A stretch of DNA of 9,429 nucleotides from an uncultured Granulicatella sp. Its GTDB lineage: Bacteria > Bacillota > Bacilli > Lactobacillales > Aerococcaceae. A program made the translations under genes and the position numbers. Positions 1 to 5,052 of the stretch are shown piece by piece. Below the pieces are notes generated by a model. It saw nothing but the letters and a program-made list of their open reading frames with translations, made no database searches and was not told where the DNA came from. The DNA is taken from NCBI GenBank assembly GCA_900551535.1, contig URWJ01000049.1, positions 1 through 9,429 on the forward strand, read 5' to 3'. Each line of letters starts with the position of its first letter. Positions within the stretch are counted from its first letter, which is position 1.

Positions 1-43
1 TATTGGCAAAACAGAAACTAATCTAAAATGGAAGGAAATAGTC

Positions 44-514
44 ATGGAAGAAAAAATTAAACTAAGAGACTATAATATATTTTATTTTATAACGTTATTA
101 TCAATTCTCGTTTTGAAATCAAAAGAAGCAGGTATTATTACAACTTTCTTTGTGGTTGGCGGCATTTTAATTATTTTCAACTATATTATTTTTATAAGTT
201 TGTTTAAGAATCTGCTCGTCTTCTATAAACGCAAGCATGAAAATATTCTGTTTCTTGTCAGCCTCGTTTTACAACTTATCGGAGCTGGACTTTTCGTTAT
301 ATCCATCGCAATGAATTTTGAATTATTAATAGGACCTCAGATGGACATATTGACTTTACCAATTATCTTGTATCTTATTGGAATTAATTTGATCGAAATT
401 TCTGGTTTGGTAGCGTATGTTACGCAGGAAAAGAGTAAAGGAAGCTTCCCGCGGATAAGTGTTATTCTAACAGTGTTACTTATTATTAGCTTTAATGTCA
501 CTGTATTATATTAA
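44..514 (+). CDS. Small multi-pass membrane protein of unknown function
   Basis: I do not recognise this 156-residue protein. It is very hydrophobic, with about five likely transmembrane segments at residues 11-24, 30-55, 68-90, 103-126 and 138-155. Charged loops lie between them, for example KRKHEN near 62-67 and QEKSKGS near 128-134. There is no signal-peptidase site, cysteine pair or catalytic motif that I can name. The ATG at 44 follows a GGAAGGA ribosome binding site at 30-36 with suitable spacing, which is why I chose it. However, the same frame is open without a stop from base 2, so an earlier start outside the window is possible. The coding sequence is more AT-rich and uses more ATA codons than the rpsB block, consistent with low expression. 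A hairpin follows the stop, and rpsB has its own promoter, so it is probably not part of the ribosomal operon. Confidence 0.7.
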   Translation: MEEKIKLRDYNIFYFITLLSILVLKSKEAGIITTFFVVGGILIIFNYIIFISLFKNLLVFYKRKHENILFLVSLVLQLIGAGLFVISIAMNFELLIGPQMDILTLPIILYLIGINLIEISGLVAYVTQEKSKGSFPRISVILTVLLIISFNVTVLY

Positions 515-532
515 AACGAAAAAGACTTTGCT

Positions 533-581
533 GAAAATTCTATTGTTTCATCATGAAAACAATAGAATTTTCTTGCATTTT
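533..581 (+). terminator. Hairpin after the membrane-protein gene, probable terminator
   Basis: The arms 533-548 and 557-572 form a perfect 16-bp inverted repeat around an 8-base loop. It begins 18 bases after the stop codon of the membrane-protein gene. The downstream tract (TTGCATTTT) is only partly T-rich and the stem is AT-rich, so termination may be incomplete. The tract overlaps the proposed -35 box of the rpsB promoter. Confidence 0.6.
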
Positions 582-601
582 AAATAACTTTCATGTACAA
601 T
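573..601 (+). promoter_or_regulatory. Probable rpsB operon promoter
   Basis: TTGCAT at 573-578 and TACAAT at 596-601 are separated by exactly 17 bases, which fits a housekeeping sigma-A promoter. The -10 box matches the consensus at 5 of 6 positions, while the -35 box is weaker. Transcription would begin near 608, giving an untranslated leader of about 120 bases before rpsB. The placement directly after the upstream hairpin supports it as the operon's own promoter. Confidence 0.55.
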
Positions 602-607
602 CATTGA

Positions 608-729
608 TGGTGTAAAAACCAAAAAAAATTCACACCTAATTGGATGTTAAGATTGGTGCTTCTTTTAGAAGAGGTCTTATCGCTGAAAATTGGGGAGGAA
701 AATATAAACCAAATTGGAGGAAAACAAAA
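608..729 (+). promoter_or_regulatory. rpsB mRNA leader with possible hairpins and a doubled ribosome-binding sequence
   Basis: The predicted leader has two potential hairpins. One pairs GGTGT (609-613) with ACACC (632-636). The other pairs CTTCT (659-663) with AGAAG (667-671), which could be extended by TAAGA (648-652) pairing with TCTTA (675-679). Near the gene, ATTGGGGAGGAAAA (690-702) is nearly repeated as ATTGGAGGAAAA (713-724), so there are two Shine-Dalgarno-like tracts. Only the second is correctly placed for the ATG at 730. S2 controls its own operon through the leader in enterobacteria, so a similar role here is possible. I infer this and do not recognise a named Firmicute leader family. 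Confidence 0.35.
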
Positions 730-1500
730 ATGGCAGTTATTTCAATGAAACAATTGTTAGAAGCTGGTGTACATTTCGGTCACCAAACACGTCGCTGGAA
801 CCCTAAGATGAAGAGATACATCTTCACAGAAAGAAATGGTATCTATATCATCGACCTACAAAAAACTGTTAAATTAGTGGACGATGCATACAACTATATG
901 CATGAAGTTGCTGAAAACGGTGGTATTGCATTATTCGTTGGTACTAAAAAACAAGCACAAGATGCTGTTAAAGACGAAGCAATCCGTTCAGGTCAATACT
1001 ACGTTAACCATCGTTGGTTAGGTGGTACTTTAACTAACTGGGATACAATCCAAACACGTATCAAACGTTTGAAAAAAATCAAAGAAATGCAAGAAGATGG
1101 CACTTTCGAAGTATTACCTAAAAAAGAAGTTGGTATTCTATTAAAAGAATTAGACAAACTTGAAAAATACTTAGGTGGTATTAAAGATATGCCACGCATT
1201 CCTGATGTAATGTTTATCGTTGACCCTCGTAAAGAACGCATTGCAGTTCAAGAAGCTCACAAATTAAACATTCCAATCGTTGCTATGGTTGACACAAACT
1301 GTGACCCAGATGAAATCGATGTTGTTATTCCATCAAATGATGATGCTATCCGCGCGGTTAAATTAATCGTTGCTAAAATGGCAGATGCATTCATCGAAGG
1401 TAACCAAGGTGAAGACGTAGCAGTAGACGTTGAAGACTTAGATAAAGATACTTCATTAGAAGATATCGAAAAATTAGTTGAAGGCGACAACGCTGAATAA
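730..1500 (+). CDS. rpsB: 30S ribosomal protein S2
   Basis: This encodes ribosomal protein S2, which binds late to the small subunit and helps position the 30S platform and the mRNA near the anti-Shine-Dalgarno region. The product is 256 residues, normal for a Firmicute S2. The N-terminal family signature HFGHQTRRWNPKM is at residues 15-27, and later family stretches include RWLGGTLTN and PDVMFIVDPRKE. The last 34 or so residues form a strongly acidic tail, typical of this group. The frame is open back to a TTG at 640. The ATG at 730 is preferred because S2 proteins begin MAVISMKQLLEAG and because GGAGG lies at 716-720. Codon use is strongly biased (TTA, GGT, GTT), as expected for a highly expressed gene. 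It is first in the rpsB-tsf-pyrH-frr cluster. Confidence 0.97.
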   Translation: MAVISMKQLLEAGVHFGHQTRRWNPKMKRYIFTERNGIYIIDLQKTVKLVDDAYNYMHEVAENGGIALFVGTKKQAQDAVKDEAIRSGQYYVNHRWLGGTLTNWDTIQTRIKRLKKIKEMQEDGTFEVLPKKEVGILLKELDKLEKYLGGIKDMPRIPDVMFIVDPRKERIAVQEAHKLNIPIVAMVDTNCDPDEIDVVIPSNDDAIRAVKLIVAKMADAFIEGNQGEDVAVDVEDLDKDTSLEDIEKLVEGDNAE

Positions 1501-1512
1501 TCACTAACTGTT

Positions 1513-1569
1513 AAGCTGTTTGAATCAGAAAGAGGCGAAATAGACTTTTCAATTCAAACAGCTTTTTTT
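1513..1569 (+). terminator. Terminator or attenuator between rpsB and tsf
   Basis: A perfect 13-bp stem (1513-1525 with 1552-1564) is followed by a run of seven T residues (1563-1569). The long loop can form a second stem, GAAAG at 1528-1532 with CTTTTC at 1545-1550. It lies 12 bases after the rpsB stop and about 50 bases before tsf. Since I see no good promoter for tsf downstream, it probably stops only part of the transcription. Confidence 0.75.
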
Positions 1570-1616
1570 AAAAAGTTTGTAAAAAATTTAAAAGCAAATT
1601 ATAGGAGGAATTGAGA

Positions 1617-2498
1617 ATGGCTCAAGTTACAGCTCAATTAGTAAAACAATTACGCGACATGACTGGCGTAGGTATGATGGATGCTAAAAAAGCATTAGTT
1701 AAAGTTGAAGGAGATATCGACAAAGCGGTTGACTACTTACGTGAAGCTGGTTTAGCAAAAGCTGCTAAAAAAGCAGACCGTATCGCTGCAGAAGGTATCA
1801 CTAATGTATTAGTTGAAGGAAACCGCGCAGTTATCTTAGAAGTAAATGCTGAAACTGACTTCGTTGCTAAAAACGACAAATTCCAAGCATTAGTTAAAGA
1901 ATTATCTGAAGCAATCTTAAAAGCAAACCCTTCAACATTAGAAGAAGCTCTTGAAGTTGAAACTCCAAACGGTAAAATTTCTGATGTTATCGCAGAAGCA
2001 ACTACAGTTATCGGTGAAAAAATCACTTTACGTCGTTTCGAAATCGTTGAAAAATCTGATGCAGATGCTTTCGGTGCATACTTACACATGGGTGGACGTA
2101 TCGGTGTGTTAACTGTTGTTGAAGGTTCTACAGACGATTCAGCAGCTAAAGATGTCTCAATGCACATCGCTGCAATCAACCCTAAATATATTGACCGTTC
2201 ACAAGTTTCTGAAGAAGAATTAGAACATGAAAAGAAAGTTCTTACTGAACAAGCATTAAACGAAGGTAAACCAGCTAACATCGTAGAAAAAATGATTGCT
2301 GGACGTTTAAACAAATTCTTAGCTGAAATCAGCTTAAACGACCAACCATTCGTTAAAGATCCAGATCAAACTGTATCTAAATTCGTTGCTTCTAAAGGCG
2401 GAAAAGTTAAATTATTCCACCGTTACGAAGTTGGTGAAGGTTTAGAAAAACGTGTTGATAACTTTGTAGAAGAAGTTATGGGACAAGTTAAAAAATAA
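1617..2498 (+). CDS. tsf: Translation elongation factor Ts
   Basis: EF-Ts is the cytoplasmic guanine-nucleotide exchange factor that releases GDP from EF-Tu so that it can be recharged with GTP. The 293-residue product is the normal bacterial length. An N-terminal UBA-like domain carries RDMTGVGMMDAKKAL (residues 13-27). The EF-Ts signature TDFVAKND follows at residues 80-87; the TDFVA part contacts the EF-Tu G domain. The remaining core subdomains are complete. The ATG at 1617 is chosen over a TTG at 1611 because the protein family begins MAxVTAxLVKxLR and because the AGGAGG at 1603-1608 is well spaced for it. It pairs with rpsB in almost all bacteria. Here it is separated from rpsB by a strong hairpin, which may let S2 and EF-Ts be made in different amounts. 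Confidence 0.97.
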   Translation: MAQVTAQLVKQLRDMTGVGMMDAKKALVKVEGDIDKAVDYLREAGLAKAAKKADRIAAEGITNVLVEGNRAVILEVNAETDFVAKNDKFQALVKELSEAILKANPSTLEEALEVETPNGKISDVIAEATTVIGEKITLRRFEIVEKSDADAFGAYLHMGGRIGVLTVVEGSTDDSAAKDVSMHIAAINPKYIDRSQVSEEELEHEKKVLTEQALNEGKPANIVEKMIAGRLNKFLAEISLNDQPFVKDPDQTVSKFVASKGGKVKLFHRYEVGEGLEKRVDNFVEEVMGQVKK

Positions 2499-2512
2499 TC
2501 ACTGTTCATGTG

Positions 2513-2552
2513 AGGGAATATGGTAGATAGCTACCCGCTATTCCCTTTTTTT
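2513..2552 (+). terminator. Terminator between tsf and pyrH
   Basis: An outer 8-bp stem (AGGGAATA at 2513-2520 with TATTCCCT at 2539-2546) encloses an inner stem (GGTAG at 2522-2526 with CTACC at 2531-2535, loop ATAG). A run of seven T residues follows (2546-2552). Only 23 bases separate it from the pyrH start, too little for a promoter plus leader, so pyrH must depend on readthrough or on a promoter inside tsf. Confidence 0.8.
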
Positions 2553-2575
2553 ATAAAGATTAAGGAGATAAAGCA

Positions 2576-3298
2576 ATGGTTGAACCAAAATACAAACGTG
2601 TTGTTTTAAAATTAAGTGGTGAGGCATTAGCAGGCAAAGCAGGCTTTGGTATTAACCCACCAACAATTAAAGAAGTTGTGAAAGAGTTAAAAGAGGTTCA
2701 TGATTTAGGTGTTGAAATTGCCATTGTTGTCGGCGGTGGTAACATTTGGCGTGGAGTTACTGGCGAAGAAGTTGGTATGGAACGTGCTCAAGCAGACTAC
2801 ATGGGAATGTTAGCAACAGTTATGAATGCATTAGCACTTCAAGATGCTTTAGAAAATGTAGGAGTTCCAACTCGTGTGCAAACTTCTATTGATATGCGTC
2901 AAATCGCTGAACCTTACATCCGTCGTAGAGCTGTTCGTCACTTAGAAAAAGAACGTGTTGTGATTTTTGCAGGCGGTACAGGGAACCCTTACTTCTCAAC
3001 TGATACAGCCGCTGCTTTACGTGCTGCTGAGATCGAAGCAGACGCAATCTTAATGGCGAAAAACAATGTGGATGGTGTTTATAGTGCCGACCCACGTGTA
3101 GACGTCAATGCGAAGAAATACAATGAATTAACACACTTAGATGTTATCCAAAAAGGTTTGAAGGTTATGGATACAACGGCAAGCTCACTTTCTATGGATA
3201 ATGATATTCCTTTAGTGGTGTTTAATTTAAACGAACCAGGAAATATTAGACGAGTTGTATTAGGGGAGAACATTGGTACAACAGTTAGGGGGAAATAG
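2576..3298 (+). CDS. pyrH: UMP kinase (uridylate kinase)
   Basis: PyrH phosphorylates UMP to UDP using ATP, an essential step of pyrimidine nucleotide synthesis. It is a hexameric cytoplasmic enzyme of the amino-acid-kinase fold, and in bacteria it is typically activated by GTP and inhibited by UTP. The 240-residue length is standard. Visible motifs are KLSGEAL (12-18) and the glycine-rich VVGGGNIWRG (51-60). The UMP-site region RAVRHLEKERVVIFAGGTGN (118-137) runs into PYFSTD (138-143). The nucleotide-binding stretch KNNVDGVYSADP (162-173) follows. The ATG has an AAGGAG site at 2562-2567. It lies after the tsf terminator and 3 bases before frr, so pyrH and frr are clearly co-transcribed. No key residue appears to be missing. 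Confidence 0.97.
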   Translation: MVEPKYKRVVLKLSGEALAGKAGFGINPPTIKEVVKELKEVHDLGVEIAIVVGGGNIWRGVTGEEVGMERAQADYMGMLATVMNALALQDALENVGVPTRVQTSIDMRQIAEPYIRRRAVRHLEKERVVIFAGGTGNPYFSTDTAAALRAAEIEADAILMAKNNVDGVYSADPRVDVNAKKYNELTHLDVIQKGLKVMDTTASSLSMDNDIPLVVFNLNEPGNIRRVVLGENIGTTVRGK

Positions 3299-3301
3299 GT
3301 A

Positions 3302-3862
3302 ATGTCAACTAGCGAAATTTTAGCTCATACTAAAGAACGTATGAAAAAATCTGAAGATGCACTTCAACGTGAATTAGGCTCAATCCGTGCTGGACGTGCA
3401 AACGCAAGTCTTTTAGACCGTTTAGAAGTGGAATACTACGGAGCATTAACTCCAGTAAACCAATTAGCTTCAATCACTGTTCCAGAAGCACGTATGCTTT
3501 TAATTACACCATATGATAAATCTTCATTAAACGACATTGAACGTGCGATTTTAATGAGCGATATCGGAATCACTCCAACAAGTGATGGTTCTGTTATTCG
3601 TTTAATTATTCCACAATTAACAGAAGAACGTCGTAAAGAATTAGCTAAACAAGTAGGTAAAGAAGCTGAGAGTGCAAAAGTAAGCGTACGTAATATTCGT
3701 CGTGACGCCATTGACCAAGCTAAAAAAGCTGAAAAAGCTAAAGAAATTACTGAAGATGAACTACACACATTAGAAAAAGACATCCAAAAAGTAACGGATG
3801 ATAGTGTTAAAAACATCGACAAATTAGCAGCAAACAAAGAAAAAGAACTTTTAGAAGTTTAA
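3302..3862 (+). CDS. frr: Ribosome recycling factor
   Basis: RRF acts with EF-G to split the post-termination ribosome so that subunits can be reused; it is essential in most bacteria. The 186-residue product is close to the usual 185. The tRNA-shaped protein has a three-helix bundle (domain I) interrupted by a small beta domain (about residues 31-104). The signature RAGRANASLLD is at 29-39, the PQLTEERRKELAK stretch at 104-116, and the basic VRNIRRDA at 129-136. Its ribosome binding site (AGGGGGA, 3287-3293) lies inside the end of pyrH. The two genes are separated by only 3 bases, which indicates translational linkage. A terminator follows closely. Confidence 0.97.
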   Translation: MSTSEILAHTKERMKKSEDALQRELGSIRAGRANASLLDRLEVEYYGALTPVNQLASITVPEARMLLITPYDKSSLNDIERAILMSDIGITPTSDGSVIRLIIPQLTEERRKELAKQVGKEAESAKVSVRNIRRDAIDQAKKAEKAKEITEDELHTLEKDIQKVTDDSVKNIDKLAANKEKELLEV

Positions 3863-3871
3863 TTTGAATAG

Positions 3872-3895
3872 AAAAGGGGCTTTTGCCTCTTTTTT
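3872..3895 (+). terminator. Terminator after frr
   Basis: A 9-bp stem (3872-3880 with 3885-3893, one G-T pair) with a TTTT loop runs directly into a T tract ending at 3895. This is a classical intrinsic terminator. The nuclease gene starts only 21 bases later, with no room for a promoter between them. Confidence 0.8.
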
Positions 3896-3915
3896 ATTTA
3901 TTAGGGAGGAACAAA

Positions 3916-4560
3916 ATGACCCAAAAACAATGGAAAATGATTAGTACAATTATTTCAATTATTATTGTGGTTGTATTTGCTCTTTACAAGGCTTTTGGAG
4001 AGCAAAAGGCAACGAATAAATCAAATACTCATTCTTCATCGAAAACGTCTCAGAGCGCGTCTGATTCATCTTTTACAGGAACCAATTTTGATTACTTTGA
4101 GAGCATGAAAAAATATCCGTTTAAATATGTTTACGGAGCAGACGGAGATACATTCCATTTAAGTTATGAAGGAAAAGAGTTTAAAGTACGTTTACTGATT
4201 GTAGATTCTCCAGAAACAGCAAAAGAGGGTAAAGAAGCACAACCGTTTGCGGATGAAGCGAAGAAACGTACAGAAGAACTATTGACGAACGCGAAGAAAA
4301 TCGAAGGAAGTTTTGATGTTGGTGATCATTCAGATAAGTACGATCGTGCATTAATGTATGTATATGTTGATGGTAAATTGCTTCAAGATATTTTAATCGA
4401 AGAAGGACTTGCCAGAGTTGGATATGCGTACGAACCAAACACAAGCTTATTGAAACAATTCCAAGAAATTGAAAAGAAAGCAAAAAAACGCAAGAAAAAT
4501 ATTTGGGAAAAAGATGGATATGTGACTAACAAAGGCTATGATACCAGCGTTTATAAGTAA
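3916..4560 (+). CDS. Membrane-anchored thermonuclease (staphylococcal nuclease family)
   Basis: This is predicted to be a calcium-dependent nuclease that cuts DNA and RNA, held on the outer face of the membrane. The 214-residue product has a hydrophobic segment at about residues 8-24, then a Ser/Thr/Asn-rich linker (31-56), then an SNase-like domain (about 70-200). All catalytic positions of staphylococcal nuclease have counterparts: DGDT at 76-79 (metal-binding Asp78), Arg92, DSPE at 97-100 (Asp97 and Glu100), and Arg144 in DKYDRALMY. The domain ends with KKKNIWEKDG, as in the family. The hydrophobic stretch lacks a clear cleavage site, so I infer a signal anchor, but cleavage is possible. 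The ATG at 3916 is chosen over a TTG at 3883 because GGGAGGA (3904-3910) precedes it and the earlier start lies within the frr terminator. It may serve nucleotide scavenging, DNA uptake or biofilm DNA turnover, but the sequence does not say which. Confidence 0.9.
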   Translation: MTQKQWKMISTIISIIIVVVFALYKAFGEQKATNKSNTHSSSKTSQSASDSSFTGTNFDYFESMKKYPFKYVYGADGDTFHLSYEGKEFKVRLLIVDSPETAKEGKEAQPFADEAKKRTEELLTNAKKIEGSFDVGDHSDKYDRALMYVYVDGKLLQDILIEEGLARVGYAYEPNTSLLKQFQEIEKKAKKRKKNIWEKDGYVTNKGYDTSVYK

Positions 4561-4567
4561 TCTATCT

Positions 4568-4583
4568 AAACTATATATTGTGT
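4568..4583 (+). promoter_or_regulatory. NrdR box 1 (distal)
   Basis: The 16 bases match the published NrdR-box consensus acaCwAtATaTwGtgt at 15 of 16 positions, with core CTATATATTGTGT. NrdR is the ATP/dATP-sensing repressor of ribonucleotide reductase genes and usually binds two such boxes spaced by whole helical turns. The gene downstream, nrdH, belongs to that regulon in many bacteria. Confidence 0.82.
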
Positions 4584-4589
4584 TTTAAA

Positions 4590-4607
4590 ATGAAAATGCA
4601 TTTTCAT
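4590..4607. promoter_or_regulatory. Perfect 18-bp palindrome between the NrdR boxes
   Basis: The sequence ATGAAAATGCATTTTCAT is identical to its reverse complement. It sits between the two NrdR boxes and close to, but not exactly at, their midpoint. A U-tract does not follow and the stem would be short and AT-rich, so a terminator for the nuclease gene is unlikely. It could bind another dimeric regulator, but its function is unknown. Confidence 0.4.
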
Positions 4608-4609
4608 AA

Positions 4610-4625
4610 GAACTATATATTGTAT
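4610..4625 (+). promoter_or_regulatory. NrdR box 2 (proximal, overlaps -35)
   Basis: This box matches the NrdR consensus at 13 of 16 positions and has the same CTATATATTGT core as box 1. The two boxes are 42 bp apart centre to centre, about four turns of the helix. Its end overlaps the putative -35 hexamer of nrdH, so occupancy should block RNA polymerase. Confidence 0.8.
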
Positions 4626-4648
4626 TTTGATTCAAAATGATGTATGAT
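4620..4648 (+). promoter_or_regulatory. Probable nrdH promoter
   Basis: TATGAT at 4643-4648 is a 5 of 6 match to the -10 consensus. TTGTAT at 4620-4625 is a weak -35 box at 17-base spacing and lies within NrdR box 2. Transcription would begin near 4655, about 32 bases before the start codon. The overlap with an operator supports the assignment. Confidence 0.55.
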
Positions 4649-4686
4649 ATCTTCTGTCAGAAAAAATAAAAAAGGGGAGAAGTAAT

Positions 4687-4923
4687 ATGTCAAATCGCAA
4701 TATTATTCTTTATTCAAAACCAAATTGCATGCAATGCAATTTTACAAAACAATTTTTCGAAAATAACAACGTGGAATTCACAGTAAAAGATGTTTTCGAG
4801 TCAGAAGAAGCTTTAGCAGAAGTGAAGGAATTAGGCTTCCAATCATTACCTGTTATCGTAGCTGATGGCGTAGAACCATTCTTCGGATTCCGTCCTGATC
4901 TTTTAGAAAAATTAGTGGGATAA
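4687..4923 (+). CDS. nrdH: NrdH-type glutaredoxin-like redoxin
   Basis: NrdH is a small thioredoxin-fold protein that passes electrons, usually from thioredoxin reductase, to the class Ib ribonucleotide reductase NrdEF. It thereby supports deoxynucleotide synthesis. The 78-residue product carries the redox motif CMQC at residues 14-17. It also has the cis-proline loop SLPVIV (Pro55) and the ending GFRPDLLEKL (67-76), which is typical of NrdH rather than glutathione-dependent glutaredoxin. The ATG follows AAGGGGA (4672-4678) with 8-base spacing. Two NrdR boxes upstream independently support a role with ribonucleotide reductase. Unusually, nrdE, nrdF and nrdI are not beside it. It stands alone between a nuclease gene and rexB, with its own promoter and terminator. 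Confidence 0.9.
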   Translation: MSNRNIILYSKPNCMQCNFTKQFFENNNVEFTVKDVFESEEALAEVKELGFQSLPVIVADGVEPFFGFRPDLLEKLVG

Positions 4924-4944
4924 TTTTAACTATAAAAGAAATGT

Positions 4945-4980
4945 ACACTTTTAGTAGGAAACTGCTAAAAGTGTTTTTTT
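4945..4980 (+). terminator. Terminator after nrdH
   Basis: A 13-bp stem (4945-4957 with 4962-4974, one G-T pair) closes on a GAAA tetraloop and is followed by seven T residues (4974-4980). This strong intrinsic terminator starts 21 bases after the nrdH stop, making nrdH a probable single-gene transcript. Confidence 0.88.
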
Positions 4981-4989
4981 ATTTCAATT

Positions 4990-5004
4990 TTTAAAGCGCT
5001 TTTT
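4990..5004. promoter_or_regulatory. cre-like palindrome upstream of rexB
   Basis: The site has a perfect AAAGCGCTTT palindrome (4993-5002) and matches the CcpA operator consensus WTGNAARCGNWWWCA at 12 of 15 positions. The outer G and CA positions are missing. It lies 13-16 bases upstream of the rexB -10 box, where a -35 would be expected. Catabolite control of a repair operon would be unusual, so this is tentative. Confidence 0.25.
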
Positions 5005-5014
5005 CCAGATTTCA

Positions 5015-5023
5015 TGATATACT
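5015..5023 (+). promoter_or_regulatory. Extended -10 promoter of rexBA
   Basis: TGATATACT is a complete TGn extension followed by TATACT (5 of 6 to the -10 consensus). I see no good -35 hexamer at 16-18 bases upstream, which is acceptable for extended -10 promoters. Transcription should begin near 5030, about 23 bases before rexB. It follows the nrdH terminator directly. Confidence 0.6.
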
Positions 5024-5052
5024 AGAGAAGACTTAAAAAGGAGGACGCATCA

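Noticed and set aside
3..26. Possible C-terminal tail of an upstream gene (frame ending TAA at 24-26)
   Set aside because: Only seven codons are visible, which is not enough to support a gene.
640..729. In-frame 30-codon N-terminal extension of rpsB from a TTG at 640
   Set aside because: S2 proteins start at MAVISMKQ, the ATG at 730 has a well-placed GGAGG, and the extension sequence is unlike any S2 and covers the structured leader.
1577..1605. Possible tsf promoter TTGTAA with TATAGG at 17-base spacing
   Set aside because: The -10 would overlap the Shine-Dalgarno sequence and start transcription only about 5 bases before the start codon.
1733..2314. 193-codon open frame on the minus strand within tsf
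   Set aside because: It lies antisense to a highly codon-biased essential gene; such frames arise from the biased codons. No ribosome binding site or recognisable domain was seen.
2552..2557. TATAAA just after the tsf terminator as a pyrH -10 box
   Set aside because: Transcription would start at or within the pyrH ribosome binding site, and there is no -35 outside the terminator stem.
3883..3915. Extension of the nuclease gene from a TTG at 3883
   Set aside because: It begins inside the frr terminator and lacks a ribosome binding site, whereas the ATG at 3916 follows GGGAGGA.
4034..4062. GCGCGTC near 4055, similar to the lactococcal Chi sequence GCGCGTG
   Set aside because: It has one mismatch in seven bases, and a single near match close to rexBA carries no weight.
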